Shown here in pieces: positions 43,242 through 51,858 of a stretch of DNA of 64,000 nucleotides. The notes beneath the pieces were generated by a model. It did no database searches and had not been told where the DNA came from. It worked only from the letters and a program-made list of their open reading frames with translations. The stretch is from DTWD01 sp963662965 (GTDB lineage: Bacteria; Acidobacteriota; Vicinamibacteria; Vicinamibacterales; UBA8438). Made by a program: the position numbers and the translations under genes. Positions within the stretch are counted from its first letter, which is position 1; the number at the start of each line of letters is the position of its first letter. Location of the stretch: the NCBI GenBank assembly GCA_963662965.1, contig OY759970.1, positions 3,286,001 through 3,350,000 on the forward strand. Direction: 5' to 3'.

Positions 43242-46082
43242 ATGCCGCACAATTGGATCGACGTGCGCGGGGCTCGCGTTCACAATCTGAAGAACGTCGA
43301 CGTCCGGCTTCCGCGCAATCAGCTGGTGGTCGTCACGGGCCTCTCCGGCTCCGGTAAATCGTCTCTCGCATTCGACACCGTCTACGCCGAGGGACAGCGT
43401 CGATACGTCGAGTCGCTGTCGGCGTACGCCCGACAGTTTCTCGAGCAGGTTGAGAAACCCGATGTCGATCAGATCGACGGGCTTTCTCCCGCGATTTCGA
43501 TCGAGCAGCGGACGACTGGCTCGAATCCACGGTCGACGGTCGGCACCGTGACCGAGATCTACGACTATCTCCGACTCCTCTTCGCCAACGTCGGTGTTCC
43601 TCACTGTCCGTCGTGCGGCCGAGAAATCGCGTCGCAATCGGTGGAACGGATGGTCGAGGCTATCATGACCGAACCGATCGAGGAGCGCGTCAACGTGTTG
43701 GCACCAATCGTCCGTGGGCGAAAGGGCGAATTCAAAAAGGAGCTGGCGGCGCTGCGTGCGCGCGGCCTGACGAAGGTGCGTGTTGATGGCGAGGTGCATG
43801 CGCTCGAAGACGACCTTCGGCTCGACCGGCGGAAGAACCATTGGGTCGACGTTGTCGTCGACCGACTGATTGTTCGGTCTGGCGCGGAGCGACGTTTGGG
43901 CGAGTCGATCGAATTCGCCCTGTCGCTGGCCGACGACGTGGTGGTCATCAACACCCACGGTGGTGGCGACCGGCTGTTCTCGCGTCGCCTCGCGTGTGTG
44001 GAGTGCGGGATCAACGTGCCGGAGATGACGCCGAGAGTCTTTTCCTTCAACTCTCCCCACGGTGCTTGTCGCGAGTGTCAGGGGCTTGGTGAGGTCGAGG
44101 ACTTCGACCCGGCGCGGATCGTGCCGGACGAGGCCATTTCACTTACCGATGGCGCGATTCGACCGTGGGCCACCGGTGATCGAATGCTGGTCAAGGATGC
44201 GCTCGGCAAGCTCTCGAAGACGTTTGGGATTGACCTGGAGACACCGTTCCGCAAGTTGCCTCGCCGTCAGCGCGATCTGCTGATATTCGGCCCGAATGCC
44301 GGCAGCCGACGCACGAGCCGGACCAGTGTGGCGGGACGTCGTGGCCGGGCCGGGCGGCGCGATCCGTTCGGGAAGGATTTCGAGGGGATCGTGCCGAATC
44401 TGCGGCGCCGCTACGCCGAGGGCACGTGGGCACAGCAAGAAGCGCTGGATCCCTACCGGGCATTGCGGCCGTGCGGCGCATGTCACGGCGAACGGCTACG
44501 GCCCGAGAGCCGAGCGGTGCGTGTGAATGGCCGGAGCATGGCCGATTACGTCGGGTTGCCGATCTCGGAGGCGCTGACTGCCTTCGATGATCTCGAACTG
44601 AGCGAGCGCGAGGCGCTCGTGGCCGATCGCGTCCTCCGTGAGATTCGTGACCGGCTGCGCTTTCTTCAGGACGTCGGCGTCGGTTACCTCGCGCTGGCCC
44701 GCGGCGCCACGACGCTTTCTGGCGGTGAGGCGCAGCGGATTCGCCTCGCCACCCAGATTGGCTCCAACCTGACCGGCGTACTGTACGTGCTCGACGAGCC
44801 ATCGATTGGGCTCCATCAGAGCGACAACCGACTGCTGCTCTCGACGCTGGCCCGTCTTCGGGATCTCGGGAACACGGTCGTCGTCGTCGAACACGATGAG
44901 GAGACGATTCGCGCGGCCGACTACGTGGTTGACCTCGGCCCGGGAGCGGGTGAGCACGGTGGGCAGGTAATTTTCCAAGGCTCGCCAGACGCGCTTTGTT
45001 CGCACGGCGACGGATCGCTCACCGCGATGTATCTGCGGGGCGACCGGAAGATCCCGCTGCCCGAGAAGCGTCGAGCGGCGCGGAAAGGGCGGTTGATGAT
45101 TCGGGGCGCGCGAGCCAACAACCTGAAGAACATCGACGTCAGTGTGCCGCTCGGGTTGTTCACCGCGGTGACAGGGGTCAGTGGTTCGGGAAAGTCGACG
45201 CTGGTGAACGACATTCTGTACCGCGCGCTGGCGCGTGTTCTCTATCGCGCTAATGATGACCCAGGGGCCCATGGGTCCATTGAGGGCATGGACTCTGTCG
45301 ACAAGGTGATCCAGATCGACCAGTCGCCGATTGGGCGGACGCCCCGGTCGAACCCGGCGACGTACACGGGGCTCTTCACGTTTGTTCGCGACCTCTATTC
45401 GATGCTGCCGGAGTCTCGGGCGCGCGGGTACCGACCCGGACGGTTTTCGTTCAATGTCAAAGGTGGGCGGTGCGAAGCGTGTCAGGGTGACGGTCTGATC
45501 GCGATTGAGATGCACTTCCTACCGGACGTCTACGTTACCTGTGAGCAGTGCAAGGGACGTCGATACAATCGCGAGACCCTTGAAATCAAGTACCGCGGCG
45601 TGTCCATTGCGGACATGCTCGAGATGACGGTCGACCAAGCGATGCCGCTGCTCGAGAACTTCCCATCGATTGCGACACGATTACGGACGTTGCAGGATGT
45701 GGGGCTCGGCTATGTGACGCTCGGGCAGTCCGCGACGACGCTGAGCGGCGGCGAGGCCCAGCGCGTGAAGCTTGCGAAGGAGTTGTCGCGACGGAGCACG
45801 GGTCGGACGTTGTACATCCTGGACGAGCCGACGACCGGTCTCCATCTGGAGGACACCCGGCGCCTGCTGGACGTTCTCAATCTGCTGGTTGACCAGGGCA
45901 ACACCGTCGTCGTCATCGAGCACCATCTCGACGTCATCAAAACCGCCGACTACGTCATCGACCTCGGACCGGGCGGCGGCGATGCGGGCGGCGAAGTGAT
46001 CGTGCAGGGGACACCGGAACAGATTGCGGAGCACGCGCAGTCGCAAACCGGTACGTTTTTGCGCAGTCTCCTGCTACACTAA
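43242..46082 (+). CDS. uvrA: UvrABC system protein A
   Basis: 946 residues, a complete UvrA. Two ABC modules: first Walker A VVTGLSGSGKSSLAFDTVYA near residue 32, signature LSGGEAQRIRLATQIG near 487, second Walker A VTGVSGSGKSTLVNDILYRA and signature LSGGEAQRVKLAKELS near 825. Zinc-binding cysteines occur in CPSCGRE, CVECGIN, and CEACQGDG ... CEQCKGRRYN. UvrA recognises DNA damage as a dimer and loads UvrB. The ATG is well placed. Downstream lies a GCCGCT-CC-TTCG-GG-GA-AGCGGC stem-loop (46095-46116). Confidence 0.98.
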   Translation: MPHNWIDVRGARVHNLKNVDVRLPRNQLVVVTGLSGSGKSSLAFDTVYAEGQRRYVESLSAYARQFLEQVEKPDVDQIDGLSPAISIEQRTTGSNPRSTVGTVTEIYDYLRLLFANVGVPHCPSCGREIASQSVERMVEAIMTEPIEERVNVLAPIVRGRKGEFKKELAALRARGLTKVRVDGEVHALEDDLRLDRRKNHWVDVVVDRLIVRSGAERRLGESIEFALSLADDVVVINTHGGGDRLFSRRLACVECGINVPEMTPRVFSFNSPHGACRECQGLGEVEDFDPARIVPDEAISLTDGAIRPWATGDRMLVKDALGKLSKTFGIDLETPFRKLPRRQRDLLIFGPNAGSRRTSRTSVAGRRGRAGRRDPFGKDFEGIVPNLRRRYAEGTWAQQEALDPYRALRPCGACHGERLRPESRAVRVNGRSMADYVGLPISEALTAFDDLELSEREALVADRVLREIRDRLRFLQDVGVGYLALARGATTLSGGEAQRIRLATQIGSNLTGVLYVLDEPSIGLHQSDNRLLLSTLARLRDLGNTVVVVEHDEETIRAADYVVDLGPGAGEHGGQVIFQGSPDALCSHGDGSLTAMYLRGDRKIPLPEKRRAARKGRLMIRGARANNLKNIDVSVPLGLFTAVTGVSGSGKSTLVNDILYRALARVLYRANDDPGAHGSIEGMDSVDKVIQIDQSPIGRTPRSNPATYTGLFTFVRDLYSMLPESRARGYRPGRFSFNVKGGRCEACQGDGLIAIEMHFLPDVYVTCEQCKGRRYNRETLEIKYRGVSIADMLEMTVDQAMPLLENFPSIATRLRTLQDVGLGYVTLGQSATTLSGGEAQRVKLAKELSRRSTGRTLYILDEPTTGLHLEDTRRLLDVLNLLVDQGNTVVVIEHHLDVIKTADYVIDLGPGGGDAGGEVIVQGTPEQIAEHAQSQTGTFLRSLLLH

Positions 46083-46094
46083 CGCGGCGGTGGC

Positions 46095-46116
46095 GCCGCT
46101 CCTTCGGGGAAGCGGC
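46095..46116 (+). terminator. Possible terminator stem-loop after uvrA
   Basis: GCCGCT pairs with AGCGGC around a CC-TTCG-GG tetraloop with a two-base bulge. TTCG tetraloops are very stable in RNA. No T-run follows, so it may be only a 3'-end stabilising structure. Confidence 0.4.
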
Positions 46117-46143
46117 CCCGCACGAACGCTAAGGTGTGGTATG

Positions 46144-46339
46144 AGAGCCACATTCTTGCGGCTCTTCACCGTTGTTAAAAAGCCACAGTAGAAGTTATGG
46201 TTCGACCACGTGCTCTACGTGATGAACCATAAGTAGTTGCAACAAATAGCTTTGCTTGGCTGACTATGAAACGTACGTTTGAGGAACGTTTTTTGCTTTA
46301 ACAAATCAAGCGTCATTGGGATTACGTAAACTGTCTGGA
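46144..46339 (+). promoter_or_regulatory. lpxC leader region with nested hairpins
   Basis: The 230 bp before lpxC is AT-rich for this genome. It holds a nested hairpin: ATGGTTC (46197-46203) pairs with GAACCAT (46224-46230) and inside it CACGT (46207-46211) pairs with ACGTG (46217-46221). Another stem (AGAGCC/GGCTCT) lies near 46146-46170. LpxC levels are tightly controlled in other bacteria, so leader control is conceivable, but no known riboswitch was recognised. Confidence 0.35.
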
Positions 46340-47248
46340 ATGACGACACAGCGAACACTTAGACGTTCCGTCTCCTGCTCGGGTATCGGCCTACACTCGG
46401 GGCAGAAAGTCACCCTTCGACTCAAGCCTGCTCCGATCGATCACGGGATTCGCTTCAAACGACTCGATCTCGACGGTCTTGAGGTTTCCGCGACAGCTGA
46501 GCGGGTCGCGAGGATGAACTACGCGACCGAGTTGGCGCAGGATGCGGCTTCGGTTGGCACGGTCGAGCATCTGCTCGCGGCGCTGGTGGGACTCGGCGTC
46601 GATAACGTGAGCATCGAGTTGAATCAGGCCGAAGTGCCGATCATGGACGGGAGCGCCGCGTCGTTCGTCTACTTAGTCCATGAAGCCGGTATCCACACGC
46701 TCAAGTCGCCTCGACGTTTTCTCAAGGTGGTGCGACCCATCACGCTGTCGCGCGGTGACAAGCGGATCGCGGTGTATCCGTCGGATTACTTCAAGGTCAC
46801 CTACAGCATCAGCTTCGACCATCCGTTGCTGCGGCACCAATCCCGAACCCAACGTGTGACGGAGGATTCCTTCATCGAGGAGATCGCGCCGGCGCGCACG
46901 TTTGGTTTCCTCAAAGAGGTCGAACAGCTTCGGCAAAAGGGGCTCGCCCTGGGTGGCTCGCTGGACAACGCGATCGTCCTGGGTGAGACAGGTGTCCTCA
47001 ACGACTCGTTACGATTCGAGGATGAGTTCGTGCGACACAAGATCCTCGACGTGATCGGCGACCTCGCGTTGGTCGGTCACCCGATCATCGGTCACGTTGT
47101 CGCGCACCGCGGCGGACATGCGCTCCACGCGAGATTTGCCCAGAAGATTCTTGATGATGTCGACGCCTGGCGGCTCGTCGAGTCGTCGGTTGACCCGGCG
47201 GACGACGCCCCCGCTTCGATCAAGGTCACCGTGCCCGCCAGCTCCTAG
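46340..47248 (+). CDS. lpxC: UDP-3-O-acyl-N-acetylglucosamine deacetylase
   Basis: 302 residues, normal length. Family blocks: RSVSCSGIGLHSGQKVTLRL at the start, GTVEHLLAALVGLGVDNVSI with the zinc-binding histidine, VPIMDGSAASFV, FGFLKEVEQLRQKGLALGGS, HKILDVIGDLALVGHPI with the second histidine and aspartate, and VVAHRGGHALHARFAQKIL with the catalytic histidine. LpxC commits to lipid A synthesis in the cytosol, so this organism makes a lipopolysaccharide-type outer membrane. Start ATG at 46340 is preferred to an in-frame codon 24 bp upstream. Its stop TAG is part of element A3. Confidence 0.97.
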   Translation: MTTQRTLRRSVSCSGIGLHSGQKVTLRLKPAPIDHGIRFKRLDLDGLEVSATAERVARMNYATELAQDAASVGTVEHLLAALVGLGVDNVSIELNQAEVPIMDGSAASFVYLVHEAGIHTLKSPRRFLKVVRPITLSRGDKRIAVYPSDYFKVTYSISFDHPLLRHQSRTQRVTEDSFIEEIAPARTFGFLKEVEQLRQKGLALGGSLDNAIVLGETGVLNDSLRFEDEFVRHKILDVIGDLALVGHPIIGHVVAHRGGHALHARFAQKILDDVDAWRLVESSVDPADDAPASIKVTVPASS

Positions 47249-47412
47249 TGGCCTGTAACAGCTGAATCAGTAACACTCCGCGGGCGTGGGGCATCCCGCC
47301 TGCCTGCGTTACTCCTCGGTCACAAATGCCAGACTTTCTCCCTCGTCGCGCCTTGCCAGCTGGGTGCCGCGCGCCGCGGAGTGGTACTGATTCAGCTGTT
47401 ACAGGCCACTAG
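47245..47412. mobile_element. Repeat family A, copy A3, with 39-bp terminal inverted repeats (MITE-like)
   Basis: 168 bp. The two ends are inverted copies over 39 bp with one mismatch, beginning CTAGTGGCCTGTAACAGC and reaching CACTCCGCGG. The centre has the family A core (GCATCCCGCCTGCCTGCG, TTCTCCCTCGTCGCGCCTTG). The ends differ in sequence from those of the other copies. Flanking TA/CTAG could be target-site traces of a Tc1/mariner-IS630-like insertion, but no transposase copy is in the window. The left CTAG holds the lpxC stop codon. Confidence 0.82.
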
Positions 47413-47940
47413 TGTCCTAGCCTCGAGCCACCGCTAACGGCGCCGTCGTCAGGTCGACACCAAGGTCGGACGCCAGGCGCTGGGCGAGGTCCATTTCGTC
47501 ATCCGAGTCGTTCCAGCGAAACAGGATGTAGCGCCAGTTGATGAAACGGCACGTCGCGTCCAGACCGCTGTTTCTCGTCGGCCATGGCCCGCAGATTCAC
47601 GAATGCGGCCTCGAGGTCGCCCCGCTGGCGGTACTTCCCGTAGTGCTTCGGTATCGCACCGTCGAGCGAGAACGTGACTTCGTCGATGCCGGTGTGCACC
47701 AACTGCCGTGCGCGCTCCTCACCGAAGGCGAGGCCGTTCGTGCTGGTGTAGAGATAGATGTGCGGGAAGCGAGACTTGATGTACTCGCACATCGACGAAT
47801 TTGTATGAGACGTTGAATACGCGGCGCCGGTCCGCTGCACGATCGCATCCCACGCCTGCTGGTCGCCGCACAGGCATGCTTCGATGAGCGCGTCGGTCGA
47901 GTCAGGGGAGGGGACGAGCGGATCTACGGCCTCGAAGGAT
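47413..47940 (-). pseudogene. Chimeric remnant: ECF sigma-factor N-terminus fused to a radical SAM/SPASM fragment
   Basis: Reading the minus strand, the first part (about 47936-47825) gives DALIEACLCGDQQAWDAIVQ, which is like region 1-2 of ECF sigma factors. At about AYST it runs into SSMCEYIKSRFPHIYLYTST followed by NGLAFGEERARQLVHTGIDE and VTFSLDGA, the interior of a radical SAM SPASM-type protein. After GRDVPF (near 47540) the frame changes; the continuation INWRYILFRWNDSDDEMDLA is in another frame. The sequence ends at element A3. No complete protein can be made. This is two deleted genes joined, plus a frameshift. Confidence 0.7.
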
Positions 47941-47969
47941 TGTACAATGCCGCTTCCGCGACATTATCC

Positions 47970-49211
47970 ATGGCAGGCTTCGCGTTTTCCGATATCGGTA
48001 TGGCGTGCGACGGCGTCGATCTGGCGCCCGTCGTCGCGGCTGAGAGGTCTCCGCTCTACGTCTACAGCGCGGCGCTCATCGAGGAGCGCTACCGCGCGCT
48101 GGATGCCGCGTTCGGCCACTATCCGCACCGCGTGCACTATGCGCTCAAAGCCAACTCGACGCTCGCGATCGTCCGTCTGATCGGCGGCATCGGCGGGGCG
48201 GTCGACGCGAATTCCGGCGGCGAGATCGCGGTGGCCCTCCGGGCGGGGATCGACCCGCAGGACGTCGTGTTTACCGGCGTCGGAAAAACCGACGCGGAGC
48301 TCGAGCAGGCGGTCGCCCTCGGTGTCCACGCGATCAATGCCGAGTCGGCGGGGGAGTTGGCCCGCATCGATGGGATTGCGACCGCTCGGGGGCAACGCGC
48401 CCGCGTCGCGCTTCGGGTCAATCCGGACATCGACGCGATGAGTCATCCCGGGATCTCGACCGGGGGGCGCGCGCACAAGTTCGGGGTGCCGCTCGAGGAG
48501 GCCGGTGCCGTCTTCCGTGAGGCAACGAGTCGCCGCGGCCTGAATCTGGTCGGCGTCCATGCGCACGTCGGATCGCAGATCACGACGCTCGACCCCGTGC
48601 GGCGGATGGCGGCGGCCATCGCGACGTTCGCGCAAGCGCTCGTCGCCGACGGCATTCCGCTTGACTATCTCGATCTTGGTGGCGGGCTCGGCATTTCGTA
48701 TGACGGGGGACCGTCGCTACCGGTCGGGGACTACGCACGGACGATCGTCGACGCCGTCGCGCCGACCGGATTGAAGTTACTGGTCGAGCCGGGGCGTTGG
48801 ATCGTGGGGCCGGCGGGCGCGCTGCTCGCGACCGTGGTGGATGTCAAGCCGCAGTTGTCGGGCCGCTATTTTGTAGTGCTCGACGCCGGGATGACGGAGT
48901 TGATGCGGCCTGCGTTGTACGACGCCGTTCACCGAATCGACCCGCTGGTCCCGCGGCACGGTGCGGACGTCACCTGCGACATCGTCGGACCGATCTGCGA
49001 GACCACGGACGTGATTCGACTCGGCCATGCGCTGCCGCTTCCCGAGGTGGGCGACGTCCTCATCGTGCGCGACACCGGCGCGTACGGGTCGGCGATGGCG
49101 TCGAACTACAACCGGCATCCGCTTCCGGCCGAGGTGCTGATCGAGAACGGCCAGTCACGGCTCATTCGCCGGCGGCAGAACGTCGACGATCTGCTGGCGT
49201 GCGAGGAGTGA
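47970..49211 (+). CDS. lysA: Diaminopimelate decarboxylase
   Basis: 413 residues. PLP-lysine in HYALKANSTLAIV, family blocks GVHAHVGSQI, DLGGGLGISY, LLVEPGRWIVG and ICETTDVIRLGHALP (with the catalytic cysteine). The enzyme makes lysine from meso-diaminopimelate. The ATG at 47970 is chosen because the family N-terminus (FAFSDIGMACDGVDLAPV) follows; a possible -10 TACAAT lies at 47943-47948. It is followed by tmk after 12 bp, so the two may form an operon. Confidence 0.95.
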   Translation: MAGFAFSDIGMACDGVDLAPVVAAERSPLYVYSAALIEERYRALDAAFGHYPHRVHYALKANSTLAIVRLIGGIGGAVDANSGGEIAVALRAGIDPQDVVFTGVGKTDAELEQAVALGVHAINAESAGELARIDGIATARGQRARVALRVNPDIDAMSHPGISTGGRAHKFGVPLEEAGAVFREATSRRGLNLVGVHAHVGSQITTLDPVRRMAAAIATFAQALVADGIPLDYLDLGGGLGISYDGGPSLPVGDYARTIVDAVAPTGLKLLVEPGRWIVGPAGALLATVVDVKPQLSGRYFVVLDAGMTELMRPALYDAVHRIDPLVPRHGADVTCDIVGPICETTDVIRLGHALPLPEVGDVLIVRDTGAYGSAMASNYNRHPLPAEVLIENGQSRLIRRRQNVDDLLACEE

Positions 49212-49223
49212 TCGAGGACAGAC

Positions 49224-49820
49224 ATGTTGGTGGCCATCGAAGGATTGGACCAGAGCGGGAAGGAAACCCAGGCGCAGCGGTTGCGCGACCACGTCAGAGC
49301 GGAAGGACACAAGTCCCGCGTCGTTTCGTTCCCCGACTACGGAACCTCAATCGGCGAAGAGATCGCCCGTGCGCTCCAGGGCGAGCGAGAGTATGGACCG
49401 GAGGCGATGCAGCTCCTCTACGTCGCGAACCGGTTCGAGCGCAAGGCTGACATCGACCGGTGGCACGACGCCGGCCTCGTGGTGCTGTTCGACCGCTACG
49501 TCGCGTCGAGCATCGCCTACGGCGAGGCGCAAGGGCTCGACCCGGCGTGGCTGACGACGCTTCAGGTGTATCTACCCCAACCGGACCTCACGCTCCTGCT
49601 CGACATCGCGCCCGAGACCGCCGTGAGCCGCAAGACGACCGGGCGCGACCGGTATGAGCAAGATCTGACGATGCTCCAGCGTGTCCGAGCAAGCTACCTC
49701 CGCCAAGCCGAACATCCCCAATGGATGCGCGTCGACGGAGAGCAGCCGAAGGATTCGGTCGCGGCCGCGCTCGCGACAGCCATCGCGCCGCACCTAGCGG
49801 CGGGCAGGAGCCCGCGGTGA
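49224..49820 (+). CDS. tmk: Thymidylate kinase (dTMP kinase)
   Basis: 198 residues. N-terminus MLVAIEGLDQSGKETQAQRL carries the P-loop (GLDQSGKET, a small change from the usual EGxDGSGKTT), then SFPDYGTSIGEEIARALQG, LLYVANRFERKADIDRWHD and the DRY motif in FDRYVASSIAYGEAQGLDP; LLLDIAPETAVSRKTTGRDR is the lid region. The protein's last residues (GRSPR) and its stop codon lie inside the terminal repeat of element A4. Probably co-transcribed with lysA. Confidence 0.92.
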   Translation: MLVAIEGLDQSGKETQAQRLRDHVRAEGHKSRVVSFPDYGTSIGEEIARALQGEREYGPEAMQLLYVANRFERKADIDRWHDAGLVVLFDRYVASSIAYGEAQGLDPAWLTTLQVYLPQPDLTLLLDIAPETAVSRKTTGRDRYEQDLTMLQRVRASYLRQAEHPQWMRVDGEQPKDSVAAALATAIAPHLAAGRSPR

Positions 49821-49980
49821 AAGTCGCGCTGCATTCGACCGACGATGCATCCGGCAAGGGCCCTTGTTGGTCTTCCATGTAGCGGGGTCGCATACTGTCG
49901 GTATTCTCCCTCGTCCCGCCTTGCCAGGCCGGGCGCCTCGCCGGTCTCGGTGCCACGCGCGACTTTCACCGCGGGCTCCT
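49806..49980. repeat. Repeat family A, copy A4 (full, 175 bp)
   Basis: Ends are a perfect 23-bp inverted repeat beginning AGGAGCCCGCGGTGAAAG on each side, with the family core (TATTCTCCCTCGTCCCGCC) in the centre. Both neighbouring genes, tmk from the left and comF from the right, end inside the arms, and both encode a final -RSPR before TGA because the arms are identical. The element thus forms the shared 3' ends of two convergent genes. Confidence 0.85.
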
Positions 49981-50724
49981 AAGATGAGCTGACGGGCCGG
50001 TGGCCGGCGCCACGCTGAGGGCCCGCACGCTTCTCGCCCCCGCGTCGACCAGCACGGACGCACACGCCTCGACGGTCGCTCCGGTCGTCACGACGTCGTC
50101 TACCAAGAGGATGCGACGTCCGCGAATGGCCGCGGCGGTGCGGCGTCCGCCGCGCCATTCCCTGAGCCTGAACGCGCCGCCGACGGCGCGCAGACGGTCG
50201 CCGCGCGCCAGTACTGCCTGTGGGCGCGTGTGTCGCGTGCGGCGGAGCGCGTTGACGACCGGCGAGTCGAGACCGGCCGCCAAGTCGGCCGCTTGATTGA
50301 ACCCGCGTCGCCAGCGCCGCAGCGGATGCAGCGGCACCGGCACGATGAGGTCGGTGTCCGAGAGCCAAACCTGGCCCGCGGTGCGCATCAGCTGCGTGAG
50401 TGGGACCGCGAGCGTTCGCCGGCCACCGTACTTGAGCGCATGCACGATCGCGCGCAAGGTTTCGTCATGTAGACTGACCGTTCGGCGCGGGGTTGTGAGT
50501 CCGGCGGAGCGGGTGCAGGACACGCAGTATGCGGGCGGGGCTGCCGCGGCCCACAACGGGATGGCGATGCCGTAGAGATCGCAGACCGGTGGTTCGATTC
50601 GTGCGACCCGCTGCCAACAGTCGACGCACATCCTACCGCGAGAGGGCGCAACCAGTAGTTCCTCGCAGACCGCGCACCGTGGTGCCCACGCCACCGCCAG
50701 CAGGGCGTCGACGACGTGTCGCAC
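49966..50724 (-). CDS. comF: ComF-family phosphoribosyltransferase-like protein
   Basis: About 252 residues. The N-terminal zinc finger has CAVCEELLVAPSRGRMCVDC and further cysteines (PPVCDLYG, AYCVSCTRSAG). The phosphoribosyltransferase core shows DLIVPVPLHPLRRWRRGFNQ and the PRPP loop RRILLVDDVVTTGATVEAC. ComF is needed for DNA uptake in competent bacteria. The GTG at 50724 is the likeliest start because it follows rsfS, but it is not certain. It is the last gene of the rplU-comF cluster; its C-terminal codons are in repeat A4. Confidence 0.85.
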   Translation of the reverse strand: MRHVVDALLAVAWAPRCAVCEELLVAPSRGRMCVDCWQRVARIEPPVCDLYGIAIPLWAAAAPPAYCVSCTRSAGLTTPRRTVSLHDETLRAIVHALKYGGRRTLAVPLTQLMRTAGQVWLSDTDLIVPVPLHPLRRWRRGFNQAADLAAGLDSPVVNALRRTRHTRPQAVLARGDRLRAVGGAFRLREWRGGRRTAAAIRGRRILLVDDVVTTGATVEACASVLVDAGARSVRALSVAPATGPSAHLRSPR

Positions 50725-50755
50725 GATACTCGTGGTTGCCGACGCGTTGGGTGGA

Positions 50756-51163
50756 TCAGGATGGCTGCAAACCGGGTGGATCGCTCGGGCGGAGAGGAGA
50801 GATTTCGAGACGGGTCGCGCTTCCCCAGAGGCGCTCGAGGTCGTACTGGCGTCTCGCCTCCCGGGTGAAGACATGCACGATGACATCGAAGCAGTCCATG
50901 AGCACCCACTCCGCGTGGTCGTACCCTTCGACGTGCGTGGGGCGCGTACCGTCCGCTTTGAGACGGGCGTCGATCGCATCGGTGATCGCCTTGACCTGTC
51001 GCGTGCTCTGACCCGAGGCGACGACAAAGAAGTCGGTGAATGCGCCGGAGCCGCGTAGATCGAGGACCATGACGTTAAACGCCTTCTTGTCCTCCATCGC
51101 GCCGATCACGGTGCGCACCGCCGTCGGCACGTCGAGCGCCGCGGTCTCGGCAGGCTTACTCAT
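50756..51163 (-). CDS. rsfS: Ribosomal silencing factor RsfS
   Basis: 135 residues. Family block GSGAFTDFFVVASGQSTRQV, KAITDAIDARLKADG, HVEGYDHAEWVLMDCFDVIV and VFTREARRQYDLERLWG. RsfS binds ribosomal protein uL14 and stops subunit joining under starvation. Its ATG overlaps the nadD stop (ATGA, 4 bases), the classic coupled arrangement with nadD. Confidence 0.95.
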   Translation of the reverse strand: MSKPAETAALDVPTAVRTVIGAMEDKKAFNVMVLDLRGSGAFTDFFVVASGQSTRQVKAITDAIDARLKADGTRPTHVEGYDHAEWVLMDCFDVIVHVFTREARRQYDLERLWGSATRLEISPLRPSDPPGLQPS

Positions 51164-51858
51164 GCAAACGGCTCACCACCAGACCTGCAGGCATAGAATC
51201 GATGGCTGGCGATATACGCTACGACCGCTGGGGGGAGCAGGCCATCGATCGAGTCACCCCGCGCCACGCGCTCCCGAATGTCAGACGATGAGACATCGCG
51301 GGTGTCCGCGTCCACGAGCCAAATAGCTGTCCGGTCTGCGGTTCCGAAGGTTACTGGACCGCGGCCACCGCCGGTCGTTGCCGTCCGCATGCGATCCGCC
51401 AGCGTCGGGAGCCGCTGGGGGAGTTGTGTGGCGGCGAGCCCTGGGCGAGAGACGACGACAAAGTGGCTCCGGTCAAGCAGCCTCGGGTAGTCGTGCCACT
51501 GCGCGATTTCTGCGAAGGCGTCGCCGCCGATGATGAAAAACAACTGCGCGGGGTTGTAGCCGGTCAGGGCGAGCTTCTGTAGCGTCAACGAGGTGTACGA
51601 CGGCTCCGACGATGACGAGCGGAGCTCGATATCGCTCACACTGAGGCTCGCGTGGTCGGCCGTCGCGAGCTCCAGCATCGCGAACCGGTGATACCCCGAC
51701 ACCGGTTGCGCCGGTGCCTTGTGCGGCGGGACTCGGGACGGCACGAAGAGCACCTCGGGCAGCGAGACGGCGCGCTGCGCCGCTAGTGCGGCATCGAGAT
51801 GGCCGAGATGGACTGGATCGAAGGTGCCGCCGAGGATGCCGATTCGTGACGCCACCAT
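51160..51858 (-). CDS. nadD: Nicotinate-nucleotide adenylyltransferase
   Basis: 232 residues. The nucleotidyltransferase start RIGILGGTFDPVHLGHLDAA, VLFVPSRVPPHKAPAQPVSG, LFFIIGGDAFAEIAQWHDYP and the C-terminal ISSTxIR-type motif DVSSSDIRERVARG. NadD makes deamido-NAD in the cytosol. The ATG overlaps the obgE stop codon by one base (TGATG), and it is coupled to rsfS downstream. The internal ATG is chosen over the long upstream extension because the family N-terminus is right there. Confidence 0.95.
   Translation of the reverse strand: MVASRIGILGGTFDPVHLGHLDAALAAQRAVSLPEVLFVPSRVPPHKAPAQPVSGYHRFAMLELATADHASLSVSDIELRSSSSEPSYTSLTLQKLALTGYNPAQLFFIIGGDAFAEIAQWHDYPRLLDRSHFVVVSRPGLAATQLPQRLPTLADRMRTATTGGGRGPVTFGTADRTAIWLVDADTRDVSSSDIRERVARGDSIDGLLPPAVVAYIASHRFYACRSGGEPFA

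Noticed and set aside
47499..47840. Radical SAM fragment as a functional small protein
   Set aside because: It lacks the CxxxCxxC cluster motif, is fused to unrelated sequence at its start and frameshifted at its end.
50585..50610. GGTTCGATTC, resembling a tRNA T-arm
   Set aside because: Lies within comF coding sequence with no acceptor, D or anticodon arms around it; no tRNA was found in the window.
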